The notes: generated from the sequence alone by a model not told the origin. A stretch of 14,102 bases of DNA from Knufia peltigerae (GCA_030247855.1 JAPDRN010000260.1:1-14102); one strand, 5' to 3'. Numbered from the stretch's first letter, positions 1 to 8,564 are shown. Numbers and translations: made by a program.

Positions 1-287
1 GATGAAGTGTGTGAGGCTACAAGGTGAATTGTACAGTAAGAGAGTTGACTAGAGGCGAAATGTTGGGGATTGGGAAAGAAGACAAAAGCTCGTGACCCTC
101 GGAAGCATCTGAGGGCCCCATTATTGACCATAGCCTCTTCCCCACGGGATCTGCAGACAAAAGGACCTCGAGGAGGGTCAAATGTGGATAGGGAAAAGGA
201 CCTCGCACAGCACGTTGAAGTCGTGCAAACTTTTCTCCATACCTTCCTATTAGCCTCTGTCAAGAACCTACGACATGCCGTCCGAGC
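1..287. other. Flanking DNA without a convincing gene
   Basis: This stretch is the chromosomal flank on the 3' side of the minus-strand LINE. Short open frames exist on both strands, but none has a recognisable domain, a convincing start or splice signals. A TACAGTAA motif occurs at about 32-39, the same 8-mer seen at the outer edge of the long inverted repeat. At this length it may be coincidence. Confidence 0.5.
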
Positions 288-302
288 TTTCTCGTACAGT
301 AA
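288..302. repeat. LINE target-site duplication, copy at the 3' end of the element
   Basis: The 15-mer tttctcgtacagtaa is identical to 5721-5735. Flanking bases differ on both sides (c/g before, g/t after), so the duplication is exactly 15 bp. It sits directly against the simple-repeat 3' tail of the LINE, as target-primed reverse transcription predicts. Confidence 0.93.
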
Positions 303-313
303 GTGAGTGAGTG
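303..313 (-). repeat. Simple-repeat 3' tail of the LINE
   Basis: On the minus strand the element ends CACTCACTCAC, two and a half CACT units directly against the TSD. Several non-LTR elements end in short tandem repeats that help prime reverse transcription. The short array fits that role. Confidence 0.7.
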
Positions 314-425
314 ATTATCATTGACCCTGTCCTCTCTCTCCGTGGGGAGTGATATGCTGGGCTACTACTATTCTAACTACTCTATGATTCCACTCAGTAT
401 GAGACTACAATACATGCGCGATCTT

Positions 426-3400
426 TCAGCCTCGTTGGGGCCTATTCTGATCCCTTTGCCTCGCCGGCGGAGCTCGTGATTTGAACCTTCCGGATGCTTC
501 CGCAAATTCGAGCACTGCGTTGATGATTTTCCATTTGATCCCGCCACTGCCTCCTTTACCTTGCTCGTTCCGAGGAGTTCCTCCGAGCATGCTTGCGGTG
601 CACTCAAGTGTACCACCTACCTTAGTACGTAGTTCTTGTCTTGCTTCCCAGAGCCTCGGGCAGTCCACCAGCACGTGGACTACAGTTTCGATTGCTCCGC
701 ACACGCAGCGGTCGTCATCGGTGAATCTGAATCGTCGGCCGTGTGGTGCGAGCCAGGAGTGTCCAGTCCGCATCTGGATCATAAGGTAGGTCCGGTGTCG
801 GGTGAGTTGACTGTAAAGGCGAAAGGCTCGCTTGGCCGGTAAGCCTGTGTCGATTCTTTTCAAATGCTGGCCTTTAGGGCTGGCTCTCCACTCTTCTTGC
901 CATTCTCCTTGGATTTTGGTGCGTGCCGTTCTTCTGGCTGTTGATACAAGGCGACCAAAGCGGTGTTGCTTCTCAGACATGACTGCTTGCTTTGCGAGCC
1001 GGTCAGCGAATTCATTCCCTTCAATGCCTGAATGGCCTGGGATCCAGTGTAGCCGGAGTTTTATTCGTCGATCTCGAAATGTCGAAATTTGATTTAGGAT
1101 ACGATGTACTATCGCTTGTCCTGGTTTGTTGGAGGGGTTGGCAATGGCTTTAATCGCGGTCTGACTATCACTAATGATAGTATAGTTCTTGTCTCTCCGT
1201 CTGTTGACTCTTTCTTGATAGATGGCTTCGACTGCGTGACAGATAGCGATTAGCTCGGCGGTATGCACCGTCCAATCACTGGCTAGTCCAATTCCGATTT
1301 GCCACGTTCGCTGTGGTTCCTTCCTTCGATTCACCATGACCACCGCGGCGCCAAGTTTCGAGTCTTTCTCCGAGGCATCTGTGTACATGACCGCCTCTGA
1401 ATCTTCGATCAGCTTAGCTACCTTGTCAAGTGCCTGCGACCTGTCAGGGTCGATTGTGATCTCGATTGATTCCGGTATTTTCCAAGGTGGAAGCGGGATT
1501 GGATCGATGGTCTCCAACGACTCGAGTTCCCCATTGTCCAGTGATTTGGTGGTCTCGGCCAATGGAAATTTGGGCTGAGTTCCCCGTCGGTTCACTCGTT
1601 GTCTGACTCGATCCATAACTCTGGCGAGTGGGTGTGTCGAGGGTAGAGAGCATAGTCGCAGCACAACTTCTTGTCCTCGCTGTTTGAGCCTGAGGCGCGT
1701 GGGGAGGATATGGCACTCGACTTCAAGCACCTGGGTTGCGACCGACCTGAACGCCGAGACGATCCGGAGGAGCGCTGCTCTTTGGACGGTGTTGAGAACT
1801 CGGAGGTGTCCTTTGTCCCGGTTGGGATTGTGCCACACCGTTGACGCATAATCAAGCTTAGGTACGATGCAAGCCTGATATATTTGCTTCATTTGGGCAG
1901 ACCGCAGGTGCCTCAGTCCTCCCATCCCGAGGGCGGTGGTGGTGGCGGCTTTCACAGCTTGTTGTACGTGGTCTTTCCACCGAAGTTCGTCGTCGAATAC
2001 CACTCCGAGGAGTTTGGCTGTGCGGCCGGCGTGGATGACCTTGCCATCCATGGTGATGCTTCCTTTCCCTCGCTCTTTCTTGCGTCTGGTGAGGTGAATC
2101 AGTTCTGTCTTTTCTGCCGCGAAGCTTGATCCCGTCAGCCGCGCCCATTCCGTGATTCGAGGGATGTCTTCTTGCTGGATCTTCTGGAGATTTTCTTCTG
2201 CCGATTTCCCGACTCTCCATCGGAAATAGTCATCGATAAATGCTGAGGCGCCCCCCTGGGTGTTTACCTCCTGGTTTACCAAACCTGAATTGAGAAGGGT
2301 AAACAGAATGGGCGAAAGTGGTGAGCCTTGTGCTAGTCCTGCGTTTTGCAGTGTGCCGACCTTGGTGGAGAACCCGTCGAAATGGATGCTTGCCGTTCGA
2401 CCTTGCATGAAGCTTTGAATCCATTTCCTGGCTGTTGTGGGTATGCCTTTCTCCCGAAGGCGTGCATCCAGTGTGGTCGCTTTGACCCCATTAAATGCTC
2501 CTTTCAGGTCAAATGCGACCAATGTAACCACTCTGCCTCTCAGCCATGCTTGGTCGATAGCATTCGCTAGGACCAGAAGGGCTTGCTCTGTTGTTCGGCC
2601 TGGACGGCCCCCAAACTGTGTGTCCGGGAGTAGTTCATACTTTTCCGCGTAGTAGGAGAGGCGTCGAGCGACCACCGCTTCCAGCAGCTTGCCTAGGGTG
2701 TTCAAGAGTGAAATAGGGCGGTACGCCGCAGGAGATGTGTAGTCCGATTTGCCTGGTTTCCTCAGAACCACTATCTTTGCTACTTTCCACTGCTGAGGGT
2801 AGTGGCCAAGGTCGATGGACGCTGTGAAGATGGCGGTCACGATTGATGATATGTAGGGCCAGATCTGGAACCATACCAGTGTTGGTATTCCATCCTCACC
2901 AGGTGCGGTCCGTTTCTTCATCCGTTGGAGTGTCTTCGCGATTTCTTGTTCCGTGATTGGTTCCCATGGGATCTCCTTCGGTGGAACGATACACTCAGGT
3001 GGCGGGTGGCCGGTGGGGGGAAAGAAGGTCTCCAATAGTACGCGTGCCTTGTCATGGTTGTCTGTTACTTCGTGGTCACCCACCCGGAGTGGCGGCAGGT
3101 TTGCGAAAGCATCGTTCCTTTTCATGTATGGTGTTGCGCGCCACACTGTTTGCGAGGTTGCTTGGTCGAGGAAGTCTTTCCAGTCTGCTGCCTTGACTTT
3201 CTCGAGTTGACGAGTCCAGTGTCTTCGTTTGGTGCGCCATGTCTCGTGCAGCTCCACTGTCCGAGGGTGATGGCGACCATTCCTTGTGCAGCTGCGCTGA
3301 TACTTCCTGCGAGATTTATTCACCTCCTTGAGTTCTGTTTTGAGTTCCCGGGTAAACCATCTCTTGGAGTATGGGCTGGGTTTCGCTATCGGTATGTGTT

Positions 3401-4310
3401 TGTCAATGGCAGCGGTTGTTATATCAAGGAGGGTTTTCACTGTTTGGTCCAATTCTCCTTTCGTTTGAATACTCGGAATATCCGACATGTATGACTGGAT
3501 TTTAGCTCCTATCTTGGCCCATTCCGCTCGTTTGTATGCCCGGCGTGGTGTCGTTTCTGGTCGTTGTTCCGCCCCAATGTTCCATTCCGAGTATGTGGCG
3601 CAGTGATCGGAAGCAAAATTGTCTTTATACAGATCACATTTCACTATCAAGTCGGGCGTGTTCGTAAGCGTCAGATCGATGGTCGACCTTTGGCCTGGTC
3701 GGCTGAGTGACCAATATGTCGGGGTGCCACTGGGAAGGCACGACGACAATCCTTTGGTGTGGATGAAGTTGATGAGCTCCTCAGCGTGTGCCATGATATG
3801 AGCGTACACATATGTGCCGCTCCAAGCTGGGTGGTGTCGGTTGAAGTCTCCAGCTATGATAAGGCTGGTTGGGGATGGCCAGTTTCGTGTATGTTCTTCA
3901 ATTGTCCCCTCAATCTCGTTCAGTGTAGCTTGCATGCTTTGTAGCTCATTGATGTGATGTAGCTCGATGGGTTCTACATAGACCGAGAACACCAGTGTCT
4001 GTCTTTCTCCATTCCGGATTTTGATTGCCGTGACATCTGGGTGATTACACGCTATTTGGCGGTGTGTTGTGATAGAGATTCGTTTGTTGACGTAGATGAG
4101 GCTACGTTTTCGGAATTGGTCGTTTGGATGTGTCGGTTGGTATGTGTACCAGAGGCGGTGGTTAACATAAGTCTGGTACGAGGTGATGGAGGGCTCCTGT
4201 ATTAGCAGCACATCGAGGTCCTGTGTTGCTTGGTCATTGACAAGCGCTTCCATGCCGGCGCGCGATTTCATGATGTTCAGCTGCAGTATTTTTAGACTGT
4301 TCTGGTTCAT
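426..4310 (-). CDS. LINE ORF2: endonuclease / reverse transcriptase / RNase H polyprotein
   Basis: This 1294-aa protein is the replication enzyme of the LINE. An apurinic-like (EEP) endonuclease occupies residues ~5-240, with N12, E39 in LIQEP, GDFN at 154-157 and SDH at 234-236. The reverse transcriptase spans ~450-780: RPISLLN at 531-537, motif A AFDLKGAFNG (catalytic D601), QGSPLSP at 661-667, the catalytic FIDD box at 691-694, and LGVVFDD at 768-774. RNase H spans ~970-1110 with the full acidic set D978 (YTDAS), E1019, D1048 (SDS), H1093 (PGHSG) and D1103. A C-terminal CCHC finger uses C1202, C1204, H1212 and C1217. The start ATG overlaps the ORF1 stop (ATGA), so translation is probably coupled. 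There are no frameshifts or premature stops. The length is usual for fungal Tad-like elements. Confidence 0.96.
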   Translation of the reverse strand: MNQNSLKILQLNIMKSRAGMEALVNDQATQDLDVLLIQEPSITSYQTYVNHRLWYTYQPTHPNDQFRKRSLIYVNKRISITTHRQIACNHPDVTAIKIRNGERQTLVFSVYVEPIELHHINELQSMQATLNEIEGTIEEHTRNWPSPTSLIIAGDFNRHHPAWSGTYVYAHIMAHAEELINFIHTKGLSSCLPSGTPTYWSLSRPGQRSTIDLTLTNTPDLIVKCDLYKDNFASDHCATYSEWNIGAEQRPETTPRRAYKRAEWAKIGAKIQSYMSDIPSIQTKGELDQTVKTLLDITTAAIDKHIPIAKPSPYSKRWFTRELKTELKEVNKSRRKYQRSCTRNGRHHPRTVELHETWRTKRRHWTRQLEKVKAADWKDFLDQATSQTVWRATPYMKRNDAFANLPPLRVGDHEVTDNHDKARVLLETFFPPTGHPPPECIVPPKEIPWEPITEQEIAKTLQRMKKRTAPGEDGIPTLVWFQIWPYISSIVTAIFTASIDLGHYPQQWKVAKIVVLRKPGKSDYTSPAAYRPISLLNTLGKLLEAVVARRLSYYAEKYELLPDTQFGGRPGRTTEQALLVLANAIDQAWLRGRVVTLVAFDLKGAFNGVKATTLDARLREKGIPTTARKWIQSFMQGRTASIHFDGFSTKVGTLQNAGLAQGSPLSPILFTLLNSGLVNQEVNTQGGASAFIDDYFRWRVGKSAEENLQKIQQEDIPRITEWARLTGSSFAAEKTELIHLTRRKKERGKGSITMDGKVIHAGRTAKLLGVVFDDELRWKDHVQQAVKAATTTALGMGGLRHLRSAQMKQIYQACIVPKLDYASTVWHNPNRDKGHLRVLNTVQRAALLRIVSAFRSVATQVLEVECHILPTRLRLKQRGQEVVLRLCSLPSTHPLARVMDRVRQRVNRRGTQPKFPLAETTKSLDNGELESLETIDPIPLPPWKIPESIEITIDPDRSQALDKVAKLIEDSEAVMYTDASEKDSKLGAAVVMVNRRKEPQRTWQIGIGLASDWTVHTAELIAICHAVEAIYQERVNRRRDKNYTIISDSQTAIKAIANPSNKPGQAIVHRILNQISTFRDRRIKLRLHWIPGHSGIEGNEFADRLAKQAVMSEKQHRFGRLVSTARRTARTKIQGEWQEEWRASPKGQHLKRIDTGLPAKRAFRLYSQLTRHRTYLMIQMRTGHSWLAPHGRRFRFTDDDRCVCGAIETVVHVLVDCPRLWEARQELRTKVGGTLECTASMLGGTPRNEQGKGGSGGIKWKIINAVLEFAEASGRFKSRAPPARQRDQNRPQRG

Positions 4311-5518
4311 TGGGAGCCATTTGCTTGGGTACGCCCCCTCTCTTCATTGATGCTGATGTGTTCTGCTGCCTGGCGGTTGCCGCTCCTGCCCCCTTCGTTG
4401 GATGGGCAGTCTCCTCGCTCATGATCGCCCTTGCAGAGATGGCATTCTTTAGGTTTTGGACAGTCTTTCTGGAAGTGCCCTGGTTCGCGGCAGTTATAAC
4501 ACTTTTTCTTTTCAGGGTCATATGCTGATACCCCCATGTGTCGTTGACCATACACTAGTCCATATGTAATGGCGTCTTGTGCCGCAGCCTCGCTGTCAAA
4601 CCATATTCCAAGGGTCGCATGGTATCCGATTGGCTTGCCCTTTGCAATGAGCCATGTGGCTTCGTCGATCTGGGCGTTCTTGGCCTGCATCTCGTTTTCC
4701 TCCATGAGTTGGCGAATGAACTCGTGTTCGTTATCTGGTAGCACGATGCCGTCGGTAGGGAACCTGTGTATAACCACCGGGTATCGTGGTTTGACTAACT
4801 TGGTATTGTTGCCGAGTTCCTGCAGCCATTCAGTGTGTGCTTTGGCCGTCGCTGCTGCTTGCTCATCCTTGCAGCGCACCACGTATCCGGTGCGAGTCGT
4901 GTTTACTCCTACCACTTCGACCTCTTTTGTCTTGTCTGTCTTGAGCAGGGCTTGTCTAATGAGGCCGATGGCTCTTCCGATGGGGAGGTTCCTAGTAAGG
5001 GTGTCTCCGTTCACTTCGTCCTCGGTTCGGTTTGCCTTGGTGCAGATGCGCAGGCACTGAGGTTCTTTCGTCGGCTGGCGGGAGTTGGTCGGTGCGGTGG
5101 GTCCTGCGGGGGCTACAGTTGCGCTGCCTTCGTTCGCAACTGACGCCCAGGACCGTGGGGCGATCGGGGAAGTGGTGGCCCGTTCGAGCTTGGATTCGAG
5201 GGAGCGGACCGCATCCTGAAGCTCAGTATTTTGGCTCTTTACCTGTTTCAACTCGTCCTGTATGTCGCGAAGGGCTTTACCCTGGCTTGCAATGGTTTCT
5301 TTCAGCTCTGATACAACCTTCACGAGCACTTCTAGGGTGGTTTCCTGATGGCCTTTGCGAGGGGGAGACCATGTTTCGTCTCCGTCCGCGACCACAGAAA
5401 TCGTCTCCAGGTCTGAGTCATTTTCGACGATCAGTTGGGTCGCTTTTGCGCTGGGTTTCCGGGCTCTTCCTGAAGGGGGCCGTCGTGGTGTTGCTGGTGT
5501 TCTGCGTGTCGTCGGCAT
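4307..5518 (-). CDS. LINE ORF1: Gag-like RNA-binding protein with two zinc knuckles
   Basis: This 403-aa protein would bind element RNA and form the ribonucleoprotein that ORF2 uses. Its basic, Pro/Arg-rich N-terminus (~1-30) is followed by a heptad-like coiled-coil stretch (~65-115), an SWASVA segment, a central region of probable RRM-like fold (~155-320), and two C-terminal zinc knuckles. Knuckle 1 is a canonical CX2CX4HX4C at residues 340-353 (nt 4460-4501). Knuckle 2 is CX2CX3HX4C at 359-371. The tail is Gly/Arg/Asn rich. The frame opens with ATG about 200 nt from the element's 5' end. Its TGA stop shares three bases with the ORF2 ATG. The RRM assignment comes from the usual ORF1 layout and is less certain than the coiled coil and knuckles. 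Confidence 0.92.
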   Translation of the reverse strand: MPTTRRTPATPRRPPSGRARKPSAKATQLIVENDSDLETISVVADGDETWSPPRKGHQETTLEVLVKVVSELKETIASQGKALRDIQDELKQVKSQNTELQDAVRSLESKLERATTSPIAPRSWASVANEGSATVAPAGPTAPTNSRQPTKEPQCLRICTKANRTEDEVNGDTLTRNLPIGRAIGLIRQALLKTDKTKEVEVVGVNTTRTGYVVRCKDEQAAATAKAHTEWLQELGNNTKLVKPRYPVVIHRFPTDGIVLPDNEHEFIRQLMEENEMQAKNAQIDEATWLIAKGKPIGYHATLGIWFDSEAAAQDAITYGLVYGQRHMGVSAYDPEKKKCYNCREPGHFQKDCPKPKECHLCKGDHERGDCPSNEGGRSGNRQAAEHISINEERGRTQANGSQ

Positions 5519-5708
5519 TGTCCAATCGGGAGCTGCCGACGCTAAGGCGCGTCTGGCGCGTCAGGCTTGGGGCCTCCCGAGACGCGTCTGATGTGCTTCG
5601 TGCTCTTGATCTTCGACTTTTCTGATTCCTTTCCAGTCCATACAGTTTCGTCCCAGTAGTCCAGTAGTCATCTGCTACCCACTGTTCACTGTGTCGGTAC
5701 CACTACTT

Positions 5709-5720
5709 TACAGTAATGTG
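5709..5720. repeat. 12-bp copy of the target sequence at the LINE 5' junction
   Basis: tacagtaatgtg here repeats 5728-5739 exactly, separated by tttctcg, giving an imperfect 19-bp tandem at the LINE 5' end. The LINE therefore appears to begin with bases matching its own target. This fits template jumping or microhomology joining at second-strand synthesis, or a chance likeness of the true 5' end. Confidence 0.6.
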
Positions 5721-5735
5721 TTTCTCGTACAGTAA
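5721..5735. repeat. LINE target-site duplication, copy at the 5' end of the element
   Basis: This 15-mer is identical to 288-302. Its last 8 bases (5728-5735, TACAGTAA) are also the first 8 bases of the long inverted repeat, so the LINE cut within or at the edge of that repeat. Confidence 0.93.
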
Positions 5736-5754
5736 TGTGCGGAACTGGCGTCAC
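5728..5754 (+). repeat. Left copy of a 27-bp inverted repeat, candidate TIR
   Basis: The 27 bp read TA-CAGTAATGTGCGG-AACTGGCGTCAC. The reverse complement of 13893-13919 matches 26 of 27. Similarity ends immediately inward (tctcac against cttaaa on the other side). A TA dinucleotide followed by CAGT is typical of Tc1/mariner ends with TA target duplication. A chance match of this length in 14 kb is negligible. Confidence 0.85.
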
Positions 5755-6589
5755 TCTCACGTACACATAAATACCTAAATGATAGGTGGATCTCATCTTT
5801 AGCGCCATGAGCTTTACCATAAATAGCTTGGACGTTAACGAATAAGCTATCCAATTAGCTTTGATCTGTGAGTACATGTAAATTACTGTCACTTTCTGTA
5901 CAGATATACTAGCTGTCATTAGATCACATTAATCAGCGCCAAGTCAAGATTAGCATTCAGCACGTGACTGTTCCGTGAACCCTTGAGGTTCTGGCGGGGA
6001 AACTGCGCCCTCGGTATATTGCCGTCAGAAGCGTTCTTGCTACAGTAAATACAGAATACCATTTGAGAATCAATCCTGTTCGCACCTCTCGAGCATGCAT
6101 ACGAACGCGAACAAGAGATCCTCCCTAGATGATTCATCACCCTTGCACCGGTAGGCCCCGGTTCCCCCCCCCATCTGTACCACAACATTTGAGTTGTAAA
6201 GAGGCAGTTTTACAGCCTCAAGGCTTCAATTGCTTGAGCACAGATCTCGAACAATACGGCCTTTCGGGTATCGCGATTGTGTTGAGTAGCTACATGCTGG
6301 AGCAAGCGTCAAGCTGGTGCAATTCCTCCTTAATCTCCGAGTTCAACAAAGGCCCTTTTCGCCTCTTTGAAAGCCAGACAAAGATCTACAGCGCTCTTTG
6401 CGGTATTCCTGGAATGGTACAGAATGGCATGTCAGCACAGTGAGCAGCAATAGCAAGGGTCCTATAATCCATTTCCAAATTGCAGGAGCAGGTCTGAGGA
6501 GTGAGAAGAGACGTACACAAATTGTGAATCTGAAAACGCGTCAGTGATAGTTCTCCCTGCGAATCCCAAAATCAATGATGATACCTGCC
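5755..6589. other. Intergenic stretch without a convincing gene
   Basis: The stretch is AT-rich near the left inverted repeat and then mixed. Short frames on both strands show no domain, start context or intron signals I trust. A C-rich run lies at about 6164-6171. No RNA gene is recognised. Confidence 0.5.
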
Positions 6590-7108
6590 TCAAAAAAACC
6601 CTGTCTCAAGCGATGGAGACTCATCTGTCGTGGTCTCAAGGTCTTTATTCACGTGGATCGTGGTCAACCTGCATCCAGCATCATAACTGTGTAGGATATC
6701 GCTCCTGTGAGTCAGTGTGACTCTCCCACCATTCTCACGCAGAGACATTTCGACTTCCTGCATCTTGCCCGCGGCAATGAAGTTCGCTGAATTTCTCACG
6801 AGAGACGTACTCAGGCAATAAGAGGGCGGCTGCTCAGCGAGGAACTCGTTCGCTTGTCGAGGTGGCACTGCGGCGCCTTTCAGTTCGCAAGTGTAACAGA
6901 CTGTGATCTGGAATACTGGATCGACGAGCCTCTTTTTGCCTCGATAGCCACGTCGAGGCCTAGAGATCATGATAATGCTGTCGCAGGATACACATGAGGC
7001 GAAATCCTTCACAGGTGGTTCTGAGTCCATGATGGCGTGACTAGGCAAGCTTGAAGGGCAATGCAGCTGTCTCTGAATGGTACAAAGGGGATGTGAGTTG
7101 AAGCTCAT
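6590..7108 (-). CDS. Hypothetical small protein with two CxxC pairs
   Basis: The open frame encodes 172 aa from the first ATG at 7108. A second ATG at 7030 (residue 27, MDSEPPVKDF) is an equally plausible start and gives 146 aa. After it come CVSC and, about 30 residues later, CYTC, separated by a basic segment (RPRRGYRGKKR). Four cysteines in two CxxC pairs suggest a small zinc ribbon, but no family is recognised. The C-terminal half is polar and ends in ESPSLETGFF before TGA. I found no intron that improves the model. Unrelated open frames of 100-140 codons occur by chance in this window, so the length alone is weak evidence. The case rests on the ordered Cys pairs. Confidence 0.4.
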   Translation of the reverse strand: MSFNSHPLCTIQRQLHCPSSLPSHAIMDSEPPVKDFASCVSCDSIIMISRPRRGYRGKKRLVDPVFQITVCYTCELKGAAVPPRQANEFLAEQPPSYCLSTSLVRNSANFIAAGKMQEVEMSLRENGGRVTLTHRSDILHSYDAGCRLTTIHVNKDLETTTDESPSLETGFF

Positions 7109-7610
7109 GGTCAGATTTTCCTTCGCCAGCTGTATGCGCTGGTTCGTGCATAATTAGTGTGATTTGCCCAACTCAAGTGAGGGGATTCTGACCGAAAAGT
7201 GTGGCTTTTCGTATGGTACAACGCATACATGCCCGAGGACAGGGATATTACAGCGAATCGATAGATATATTGGCTCGGTGTGCACAGACCAATGGAAAGA
7301 CGCGAGGCATATCAGTGAGATTAACATTGATGCAAATCCTCTCTGAATAGCCCTGACGTTCCATGTCCGTTATATGGCACTACTGTACGGTGTCTCTCTT
7401 TCGATCGCCAAGGCGATATGCTCTTCTGTCTCCGAAGATTCCAGTACGCGCAACGATTCTGGACGGTTGGGTCCACCTCTTGCTCGCAGGGTGAGTATTG
7501 TATCATGACAGTCAACCCGGAGACAGCTGTGCCGCCTGGCTGATCATGCTCTGTCGCTGCACGGTGCCTGAGTTCAAAATCCGTGGGCACGCTGCATTTA
7601 GAGTTGATTC
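7109..7610. other. Intergenic stretch, possible decayed coding remnants
   Basis: A 139-codon minus-strand frame (7321-7740) overlaps the end of the broken gene next to it in another frame, and contains stretches such as TTVHWKPKEVQWIRDM. It could be the gene's continuation after a frameshift, but chance frames of this length are expected here. Nothing else is supported. Confidence 0.35.
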
Positions 7611-8188
7611 TCATATCGCGTATCCACTGGACTTCTTTCGGTTTCCAATGCACTGTGGTCCATTCACTGGGTTGGATGTGTATAATAGGACGCTCCGTTT
7701 GCGGATGGCTTCGACAATGTCGGTGAGCATTTTGAAACATCGGTCGGCTGCCTCCTCTGTGATGTGAGCCAGATCATGACTCTCTTGATAATTATTATCG
7801 GGATTGTTCCGGCAAGTGGACAAAAGTCGAAACGTGAGCGATATGTCATTGCAATGTTCTGTTACATTTCTTCTCATGATAATGTCGCGCGGATCTATGG
7901 TCGCGGGCTCATCGGACGACTTTACCATCTCGGTAAGCAAAGATACGATGATTTCTAGGTGTGGACTGAGGCCGTCGACGACTTCGCGACATCGTCTGAA
8001 TGCACCTGTTAGTATTGTGTTGGAAATTTGGCATGAGCTTGCGTTACGTACTCGACACTTTTCTTGAGATGCTGATTCTTTTTGTCGAGATCATCCCCCT
8101 CCTAAGAGATGTTATTAAAAAGGAAGCAGACCACATCGTAGTCATGCTTCCGGAAGCTCTTGCCGACGGGTTCAGTGTGATCTGACAT
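7611..8188 (-). pseudogene. Broken spliced gene with an in-frame TAG, unknown function
   Basis: Read on the minus strand from ATG at 8188, the frame runs 28 codons to a TAG (8102-8104), continues open in the same frame, and crosses a convincing 56-nt intron (7996-8051: GTACGT donor, TACTAACAG branch, TTCAG acceptor). It then runs 127 codons to TGA at 7611. The exon join keeps frame (GTC GA|A CGA) and gives a hydrophilic, helix-rich protein with segments such as LDKKNQHLKKSVERCREVV and ITEEAADRCFKMLTDIVEAI. No domain is recognised. The TAG could be a nonsense mutation, leaving a pseudogene. It could instead be the end of an upstream intron (…TAATAACATCTCTTAG reads as branch plus acceptor) whose 5' exon I could not settle. 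The C-terminus may also be frameshifted near 7690. Confidence 0.45.
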
Positions 8189-8564
8189 GGATACGTGAAT
8201 GCACCTTCCAAATGGCGCAGATCATCAAGAACATACTGTTCCGCACAGTTCGCCATACGGACTTGCCTGTTGTCACCATGGGTTGACCTAAATATATTGA
8301 TCGTTACATTGATTTCCCTGTTGGACGAAATCTCGCACTTCTTCCCAGTTTCATACTTTCGATGACCATCCCGCAGACTCAGTCATGCCGAATTGAGTTG
8401 CGCCCCTGCTCCTAGAAATTGTGCACATAGTTAGCTTACTAATAGTTGCTAGTCTCAGCTCGGAATACCTTCCACACTGGCGACTCAACCTCGCTCCCCA
8501 GAGAAAAACATGGACTAGAAGACTGCGCCCTTGACATCCCAATGCAAGACGTAGTTCATGTTTG
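8189..8564. other. Intergenic stretch upstream of the APH-like gene
   Basis: It separates the minus-strand broken gene from the plus-strand kinase-like gene and probably holds their divergent promoters. A candidate donor GTATGT lies on the minus strand at 8231-8236, which could belong to an upstream exon of the broken gene. No other element is recognised. Confidence 0.4.

Larger units (their letters stand above)
303..5720 (-). mobile_element. Full-length Tad-clade LINE (non-LTR) retrotransposon
   Basis: This 5418-bp element copies itself by target-primed reverse transcription. On the minus strand it has a ~200-nt 5' UTR (5519-5720), ORF1, ORF2 and a ~120-nt 3' UTR (303-425) ending in CACTCACTCAC. 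The 3' tail is a simple tandem repeat rather than poly(A). It has no LTRs, and its borders are set by the identical 15-bp TSD at 288-302 and 5721-5735. The domain order of ORF2 (EEP endonuclease, RT, RNase H, CCHC) matches the Tad clade of fungal LINEs. Both frames are open with every catalytic motif present and the TSD is perfect, so insertion was probably recent and the copy may be active. I see no stop-codon damage of the kind RIP leaves. Confidence 0.93.

Noticed and set aside
481..3944. Many plus-strand open frames of 60-163 codons opposite the LINE
   Set aside because: They lie antisense to ORF2 and ORF1, whose domains are unmistakable, and show no motifs. They are shadows.
7321..7740. 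139-codon minus-strand frame as an independent gene
   Set aside because: It overlaps the broken gene in another frame, has no domain, and is within the length expected by chance here. It is kept only as a possible frameshifted tail.
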